NCBI GenBank assembly: GCA_027627225.1
Contig: CM051024.1
Span: 47,031,047-47,095,046 of the forward strand
Origin: Congeria kusceri
Taxonomy: Eukaryota; Mollusca; Bivalvia; Myida; Dreissenidae
DNA: 64,000 bases
Direction: 5' to 3'
A program made the position numbers and the translations under genes. The notes below the pieces were generated by a model. That model did no database searches and was not told where the DNA came from. It worked only from the letters and a program-made list of their open reading frames with translations. How positions within the stretch are numbered: position 1 is the first letter of the stretch; the number at the start of each line of letters is the position of its first letter. This document shows, piece after piece, positions 58,901 to 64,000 of the stretch.

Positions 58901-61900
58901 TATTATAGCATATGTATTACCATAAGAAAAAATATGTGTAGTGTATATATGAAATTTCTTAGAATAAAACTTAAAATTTAAACAGGTAAACGGGCACGTA
59001 CAGTGACATTGATTATTATCCTAGAAAATTACCCGAAACTATCATAAGAATGCTGTCATTGTTTGTGTTGTGTATGACTCACTGTTGTGCAATTTGGCCG
59101 CATATTTGCATAAATAAATGTTATGTATTTGGTCAAAGGCATTTCGAATGCTTATATGCCTTAGTAATGTGTTTCATATCGTGTAGTTACCTAAATACAC
59201 TCTAAATACAAACTTCCGCAGTATACAGTGCGTTGGGTTCTATCATGTACTTGCATGTACTGTGTTTAGATGGCGTGCAGTTATTTCTTATTGTTGATTA
59301 TTTGCAAAGAGAACAGCATTGCATGTGCTTGTTTACTACAAGTTACACGATAGTGTTTCCGAATGCCACGTTGAAAGGCCTTTACATAATACTGTCTCTG
59401 ACAATGTGTTTAGAGGTTGTTGAACATTACAATAACTGCTAGTGCACTCCATAGACACATTAAAATAACAAAATGTCCACTCAATTGATATTTTTGAACG
59501 CAGTAACAGTTACACATACTGGTTTAAGACAAGAGGGCCATAAGTCGTTCACCTGAGGGCCTAAAGGAACTTAACTGTTCTGAGCAAGTTTCATAAAGAT
59601 TCGGCAACAAATGTGGCCTCTAGAGCATTTATGCTTTTTTTTCAATTTGGCCTGGTGACCTAGTTTTCAACCCCATGTGACCTGGTTTCGAACTTGTCCC
59701 AGATATCATTGACACAAACGTTCTAAGCAAGTTTCTTGATGATTGGCCTATAAGTGTGGTCTCTTGCTTCACAAGCTTTTTGTTCAATTTGGCCTTGTGA
59801 TCTAGTTTTTTACCATACATGACCTAGTTTCGAATTTGTCCACGATTTAATTAAACAAATGTTCTGAGCAAGGCTGAAGAAGATTGGGCAAACAATGTGA
59901 CTTCTAGAGTGTTCACGAGCCTTTTCTTCAATTTGCCGTCTTAACCTAGTTTTTGACCCGACGTGACCTACTTTTGAAATCTTCTCAGATATCATTGAAA
60001 CACATGGTCTGAGCAAGGTTCAAGAATATTGGGCAAAAATGTTACCTATAGAGTGTTCGCAAGCTTTTATTTCAATTTGACCAAGTTTTTGACACCACAT
60101 GACCCAGTTTCGAACTCATCCGATATATTGGCATAAATGTTCTGGGCAAGTTTCATGAAGATTGCGCAATGAATGTGGTCTATAGTGTGTTCACAAGGTA
60201 AATGGTGACGACGAACGACGGACGATGAACGACGGACTAAGGGCGATCACAAAAGCTCACCATGAGCACGTTGTGCTCAGGTGAGCTAAAACATATTCGT
60301 AGGTTACTACATAATAAACCTAAATATAATTTCCATGTTTCCAATAGCAGATTGAAACATATAACAAATGTGTCCATTCAAAAGTCGGAATGTCATAGTA
60401 TTCACATACATGTTAATTATTAAGCTTTACTATTAGATACTCGCGCTATATGCGGCTAGACTGTCGTTATTCTAGTGATTTAATAACGTAAACGTTCGTT
60501 ATTGTAGAATGTATACATTTTCCATTTATACCAAACTGTGGATTTGGCTTCAGATACAACAATTCGGAGAATTTCTGTGGAGGAGTCACTTAGTTTATTT
60601 ATCTTGAATATAATAAAATAATTTGAAAATCCATTAACTAAACAGCCGATTTGTATTGCTGTACAATATGAAGGACGGAACATATTATTTGTCTAAAAAC
60701 GAAGAAAACAGCAAGTTATTCTCAGCGTTGCTGAATTGCCTACTCGCTGTATTCATGTTATTTTATTTCGCTTATGTGACTGCGACCGAGCATGTGTTTG
60801 CTTTGTATTTCAGCTATATAGAACATCATTGTTGTTCAAGACATGGAAGTGGTGAAGGACCAATGCTTCTTCGTGTATACAAATGTCGAGAAATGGCGAA
60901 CCATATTAACGAGTGTAACTACGATTCAAGCCCTTGGTGCTATTATTTTCAAACGATATCTTTGGTATGCTCAGGTGCGTGAATTAGATTTATTAATTCA
61001 GTATGTATTAGAGGGGTTGTCTAAAATATATATTATGTTGGATTGACAAGTTATTTCTTTCAACACAGTGTGTAATTTAAAATAATAATTTCATGTTTTG
61101 GATACAACGCATATTCGGTAAACATGCAATTGAGAATCATTTTAAAAATGGACGAATAGATTCAGACAAGTTCATTAGACGATGTATCAATAAAACGATT
61201 GCAGTGTATTTATAAACCGAAACTCACGATCCCCTCTATTTCTAATAAATGGTTTTCCCTCGTTATCAAATACATTTCAATCAACTATAGCTGAAAGCCT
61301 TTACGGAATCTGTATTTTTATGTAGTACATACGATTTTCAGAATGTCCAGTATTGAACGTGACGGGTGGATCGTTGACGTACAGTGAAAATGGCACAATA
61401 GCAACATTGACCTGTGACCTGGGATTTTATTCAAACTTCACTACGTTTCATTGCCTGAACGGGAATTGGTCGTATCCCAGCGCTATTTGTTTGTCAAGTC
61501 AGTTGACGTTTGGAATACAATATTGTTTTTATGCCCCCACTTTAGAGGGGGGGGGGGGGCATATAGATTTGCCCTTGTCCGTCCGTCCGTCGGATTTATG
61601 TGTCGCGCATAACTCAAAAATTATAACTGCTAGAGTGATAAAACTTTATAAGCATATTCATCGGCATCGGGGCTTGTGCACCTGGGTATTTTGGTGCAGT
61701 TTATTCCGACATCGGAGTTATGGCTCTTTTTTAGCAAAAAATGATAGTTTTGGACTTGCGTCGCGTGTAACTCAAAAAGTAGTATTGCTAGAGTGATGAA
61801 ACTTTATAAACATATTATTCAGCATGTTATCTTATGCACCTGTGTATTTTGGTGCAGAATTTTCCGACATCAGCGGAGTTATGGCCCTTTTTTTAGCAAA

Positions 61901-64000
61901 AAATGTCATTTTGGGACTTGCGTCTCGTGTAACTCAAAAAGTAGTATTGCTAGAGTTATGAAACTTTATAAACATATTAATCAGCATGTGAACTTGTTCA
62001 CCTAGGTATTTTGGTGCATTTTTTTCAGACATCCATGGAGTTATGGCCCTTTGTTTAGCAAAAAATGACATTTTTGGACTTGTGTCGCACATTACTCAAA
62101 AGTATTATTGCTAAAGTGATGAAACTTTATATACATATTCATCAGCGTGTGCACTTGTGCACCTGGGTATTTTGGTGCAGTTTTTCCGCCATCAGTGGAG
62201 TTATGACCCCTTTTAAAGCAAAAAAAAGACATTTTTGGATTTGTTTTGCATGTAACTCAAAAAGTATAACTGCTAAACTGATGCAACTTTATAAACATAT
62301 TCGTCAGCATGTGAACTTGTCTACCTGGGTATTTTGGTGCATTTTTTCCTACATCAGCAGAGTTTTGTGACAACCAGCGGAATGTGGGGGCATTCGTGTC
62401 GTACGGAAACATTTCTGGTTGTCAAATGCTTTGTTTACGAACTGTTACTACATAGTAACGTGTTATGACGTTAGTATAACGAAATCACCGAAGACGGTAG
62501 TTTGCATGTTTTGTATAATTGCAATTTTGGTATAACATTATATCAAATAATATTCCATTGTAGATCCACCACTCAATATTACCGATGTTCGCCTTGCTGA
62601 CGGACCAAGTCCCAACGTTGGACGCGTGGAAATCGTCATTGATGGGATATACGGCACTGTGTGTGATAGTTATTTTTATTACGACACAGCAGATGTCATA
62701 TGCAAATCTCTGAATTCAAGGTAGCTTTCTGCACACATCATCGGCTTCACATGTGATTGATTGGGTTTATTGACCTATAATGACCGGATATGGATACACC
62801 ATAATATTATACAATTTCAGTATCACTAGTGATAAATCAAATGATATCATACAATTAACACGTTATTTGGTAACGTCTATTTAGAGCCATCCGTTTGAAA
62901 AAAATAGTATGCTACGAATGTTTTGAATTTTTAAAACTCGTTTGTAATATAGCTTGCATGCGGCCGTCTATTTCACCGGAGCCAGGTTTGACGAAGGATC
63001 TGGTCCAGTTCACATTGATCAACTCCATTGTGAGTCTGGCGACACTTCTATTGAACAGTGCAAGTACGAGAAAAATGGTCAATGCGGTCACAGTCGTGAT
63101 GTGTCAGTTGTGTGCAACGGTAAGTTAGAACATGTGAATGTAGCAATAATATCAATCTTGATATATTCAAAATAAAACTTAGTATATGAATAATTTAACA
63201 CGAACTTATTCAACACAACAACATCGGTTGTTGATAACATGGGATTCGCTTACCATTTACAATTTAATTATTGAATTAATAGCAGAAACAGTAATTGATA
63301 TATATATCCCACGTATCTTTCAGAATGTGGGCAACCCGATATAGCATATTGGGGCGTTGGCTATTTCATTTACAATGGTACAAGTTTATACGCTAACTGT
63401 GAATATTACAAGTCTTACATCGGATATCTACAGATGGTGTGCACCGAAAGTGGATGGAAAACTATCGGGGATTGTCTAGAATACAGTATGTACATGATTT
63501 CTCTTATTTGAATATGCATCTTCCATGAACATAAATCATAGAGTCATTTATTACAATGACAGACCGAAATTCCTAAATGTGGAAATAAAACATGGAAAAT
63601 GAAAATATTTCGATATTCTCGTCCTAATAAAACGTGTACTTTTAAATGAATACGATTTAATATAAATACGGATTTCCTATTTGTTGTATGCATTTGCAGC
63701 TAGACCACTTCACATTCAAGACATAAGACTTGTGGGTGGATTGAACAAAACTGACGGCAGAGTTGAGATCAAAGTATTTGACACATGGGGTACAATTTGT
63801 CGTGACAGCTTTGGACTTGACGAAGCCAATGTTATATGTAGCATGATTGGCTTTTAGTAGGTCAAAATTAAGTGTTATTGACCAAATTCAATTAAATCAT
63901 ATGTAATATGATACAATTATTTTTCAACGATTAACTATAAAATGTCAGGGTTTTAAAGACTTTTAAAGAGTATAGGAATTAGTTATTATTTGTTGCCCTT
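48811..64000 (+). CDS. SRCR/CCP scavenger-receptor-like gene, intact, 3' end outside window
   Basis: Nineteen exons encode about 942 residues within the window. The order is signal peptide, short exon, SRCR1, CCP1, SRCR2, SRCR3, CCP2, SRCR4, SRCR5, CCP3, SRCR6, CCP4 and SRCR7 half A. All exons are open and joined by AG/GT sites in matching phases: module borders are phase 1, and each SRCR is cut once in phase 2. SRCR domains have the six-Cys group A pattern, which is known to be encoded by two exons. CCP domains have four Cys each. The product enters the secretory pathway and is probably a surface receptor like its decayed upstream paralogue, which ends in a transmembrane helix; that end is not visible here. 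Ligand binding, perhaps microbial or damaged-self, is only family inference. I cannot give an orthologue symbol. Confidence 0.88.
49490..49546 (+). CDS. Receptor exon 2: end of leader and linker
   Basis: [19 protein letters not shown], phase 1-1, between tttcag and gtatgt. It completes the hydrophobic leader and gives a charged stretch before SRCR1. Confidence 0.72.
49775..49934 (+). CDS. Receptor exon 3: SRCR1 half A
   Basis: [31 protein letters not shown] and [13 protein letters not shown]. It shows the typical RLVGG start, the WGTIC motif and the VLC Cys. Phase 1-2. An N-glycosylation sequon NFT precedes the domain. Confidence 0.92.
50424..50584 (+). CDS. Receptor exon 4: SRCR1 half B
   Basis: [32 protein letters not shown] and EDVGLMCT. 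The four remaining Cys of a group A SRCR are present. Phase 2-1, donor gtgagt. Confidence 0.92.
50800..51640 (+). mobile_element. Penelope-like 3' fragment split by an insertion
   Basis: 50800-50885 (CAGCTGAAAAGCC, GACATTGACGTTA) and 51500-51640 (ACATAATTTGGCGTACTTAT, CATGTAAAATGCAAATA) match consecutive parts of the 3' region at 16430-16640, in the same plus-strand orientation. About 590 bp lie between them, flanked by CATTTAAG on both sides (about 50888 and 51483). Coding sequence of the element is absent. Confidence 0.75.
51765..51938 (+). CDS. Receptor exon 5: CCP1
   Basis: [50 protein letters not shown]. Four Cys and a Trp, as in sushi domains. Phase 1-1. Several N-glycosylation sequons (NIT, NCS, NGT). 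Confidence 0.88.
52298..52460 (+). CDS. Receptor exon 6: SRCR2 half A
   Basis: [31 protein letters not shown] and [11 protein letters not shown]. It has a slightly longer loop than its neighbours between the two Cys. Phase 1-2. Confidence 0.9.
52696..52844 (+). CDS. Receptor exon 7: SRCR2 half B
   Basis: [30 protein letters not shown] and YQLAVACE. 149 nt, phase 2-1. Its closest visible relatives are the inverted exon at 19311-19459 and the relic at 40040. Confidence 0.9.
52845..54934. other. Long intron carrying a mariner-type MITE
   Basis: No exon was recognised in these 2.1 kb. The TIR element at 53478-54062 is the only clear feature. The minus-strand frame at 53683 is inside it. Confidence 0.6.
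53478..54062. mobile_element. 585-bp Tc1/mariner-type non-autonomous element
   Basis: The left end CGAGGGTTGTCCGAAAAC and the right end TTTTGGGACAACCCTCC are inverted repeats, each flanked by TA as expected for Tc1/mariner insertion. No transposase motif could be recognised. Confidence 0.75.
54935..55091 (+). CDS. Receptor exon 8: SRCR3 half A, one Cys missing
   Basis: [31 protein letters not shown] and [11 protein letters not shown]. The Cys expected in VLC is Tyr. Otherwise a normal SRCR start, phase 1-2. Confidence 0.9.
55352..55518 (+). CDS. Receptor exon 9: SRCR3 half B
   Basis: [35 protein letters not shown]. Four Cys. The last normally pairs with the Cys that is missing in half A. 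Phase 2-1. Confidence 0.9.
55563..55976 (+). mobile_element. tRNA-derived SINE with 14-bp target duplication
   Basis: The head CTGTCTGGTTAGCGCAGCGG and body TCACCATACCGGACAGGTAC are followed by an unrelated stretch and a CA/GCAC-repeat tail (55871-55975). The direct repeat AACATCAAACGAGG lies at 55549-55562 and 55977-55990 exactly at the borders. The tail explains the two frames called on opposite strands here. Confidence 0.85.
55871..55975 (+). repeat. CA / GCAC microsatellite (SINE tail)
   Basis: (AC)n, (GCAC)n and again (AC)n, with a CTCGCG interruption. It forms the 3' end of the SINE above. Confidence 0.95.
56064..56210 (+). CDS. Receptor exon 10: CCP2
   Basis: [43 protein letters not shown] with Cys completed across the intron. 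Four Cys and a Trp. Phase 1-1. Confidence 0.9.
56211..57375. other. Intron without recognisable elements
   Basis: I see nothing but AT-rich sequence here. Confidence 0.5.
57376..57538 (+). CDS. Receptor exon 11: SRCR4 half A
   Basis: [33 protein letters not shown] and [11 protein letters not shown]. Phase 1-2. Most similar within the gene to SRCR7 half A. Confidence 0.92.
58078..58238 (+). CDS. Receptor exon 12: SRCR4 half B
   Basis: [45 protein letters not shown]. Gly-rich loop followed by four Cys. Phase 2-1. Confidence 0.92.
58650..58806 (+). CDS. Receptor exon 13: SRCR5 half A
   Basis: [33 protein letters not shown] and [11 protein letters not shown]. Phase 1-2, donor gtacgt. A second donor four bases later would break the frame. 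Confidence 0.92.
58807..60813. other. Intron splitting SRCR5, with a modular repeat
   Basis: A 2-kb intron whose centre is the repeat at 59530-60291. No exon was recognised. The frames at 59233, 59629 and 59810 are chance or repeat sequence. Confidence 0.6.
59530..60291. repeat. Modular dispersed repeat, GACCTAGTTTTTGACC type
   Basis: About four internal modules of roughly 145 bp each contain TGACCTAGTTTT, CGAACT.GTCC.GATAT, TTCTGAGCAAG and GAAGATTGGGCAA. The edges carry CACCTGAGG at the left and CTCAGGTGAG at the right, an inverted pair. From memory repeats of this kind are frequent in bivalves. Confidence 0.8.
60814..60974 (+). CDS. Receptor exon 14: SRCR5 half B with extra Cys
   Basis: [46 protein letters not shown]. 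The four expected Cys plus an adjacent CC pair. Phase 2-1. Confidence 0.9.
61342..61497 (+). CDS. Receptor exon 15: CCP3
   Basis: [47 protein letters not shown]. The true exon ends at the gtcagt donor; the longer frame to 61796 runs into the repeat. Phase 1-1. Confidence 0.9.
61525..62420. repeat. Modular dispersed repeat, ATGCCCCC ends, about five 160-bp modules
   Basis: It starts ATGCCCCCACTTTAG followed by a run of 13 G, and ends TGTGGGGGCATTCGTG. Modules carry AACTCAAAAAGTA, ATGAAACTTTATAAACATAT, TGGGTATTTTGGTGCA and GGAGTTATGGCCC. It lies 28 bp past the donor of exon 15. Frames at 61793 and 62065 are internal to it. Confidence 0.85.
62564..62720 (+). CDS. Receptor exon 16: SRCR6 half A
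   Basis: [34 protein letters not shown] and [11 protein letters not shown]. Phase 1-2. Confidence 0.9.
62953..63119 (+). CDS. Receptor exon 17: SRCR6 half B
   Basis: [40 protein letters not shown]. Four Cys, phase 2-1, donor gtaagt. Confidence 0.92.
63324..63485 (+). CDS. Receptor exon 18: CCP4
   Basis: [46 protein letters not shown]. Four Cys and a Trp, phase 1-1. Confidence 0.9.
63700..63856 (+). CDS. Receptor exon 19: SRCR7 half A
   Basis: [33 protein letters not shown] and [11 protein letters not shown]. The TAG seen at its end is part of the gtaggt donor. Half B lies beyond the window. Confidence 0.9.

Noticed and set aside
61353..62370. Long frames continuing from CCP3 and through the following DNA
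   Set aside because: The exon ends at a clear donor at 61497. The rest is modular repeat, and the frames repeat with its module.

Overview
The window looks like nuclear DNA of an invertebrate, most likely a bivalve mollusc (a Dreissena-like heterodont is my guess, not proven). It is AT-rich, its genes are split into short exons with GT-AG introns, and it is crowded with tRNA-derived SINEs, inverted-repeat DNA elements, satellites and modular intronic repeats. There are no bacterial operons, no CRISPR array and no rRNA gene. Almost every open reading frame here is either a single exon or chance.

Region 1 (1-9.2 kb) holds exons of the two-domain aldehyde dehydrogenase ALDH16A1 in a permuted order. 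The 3'-terminal exons come first (172-1887). A block of middle exons follows (5052-8910), and it ends exactly at the codon where the first block begins. The first block has an in-frame stop, a frameshifting 19-C run and a shifted last exon. The second block has lost a splice acceptor. This looks like a partial tandem duplication with decay, although assembly error is possible.

Region 2 (9.2-17.5 kb) is gene-poor. It carries a 5'-truncated Penelope-like retroelement with a GIY-YIG-type endonuclease end on the minus strand (16.4-17.5 kb).

Region 3 (17.7-34.5 kb) is a decayed gene for a cell-surface receptor. Its exons encode SRCR half-domains, CCP/sushi domains, a linker, one transmembrane helix and a short tail. 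Many exons carry stops or frameshifts, and one intact SRCR half-exon lies inverted on the minus strand. Its introns hold a 778-bp TIR element, a 29-copy 39/40-bp satellite, a pyrimidine tract and tRNA-like repeats.

Region 4 (34.5-48.8 kb) is intergenic. It contains a SINE, a hAT-like 1.1-kb element, a 1.53-kb foldback element with arms of about 480 bp and a perfect 6-bp target duplication, several hairpins, and one relic SRCR half-exon.

Region 5 (48.8 kb to the end) is an apparently intact SRCR/CCP receptor gene, cut by the window edge. Nineteen exons have consistent phases: a signal-peptide exon, a second short exon, six complete SRCR domains each split over two exons, four CCP domains and the start of a seventh SRCR. 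Each module is bounded by phase-1 introns and each SRCR is cut once in phase 2. The decayed gene of region 3 is collinear with it, so the pair is a tandem duplication. Both probably encode scavenger-receptor-like recognition proteins; ligand and function cannot be read from the sequence.
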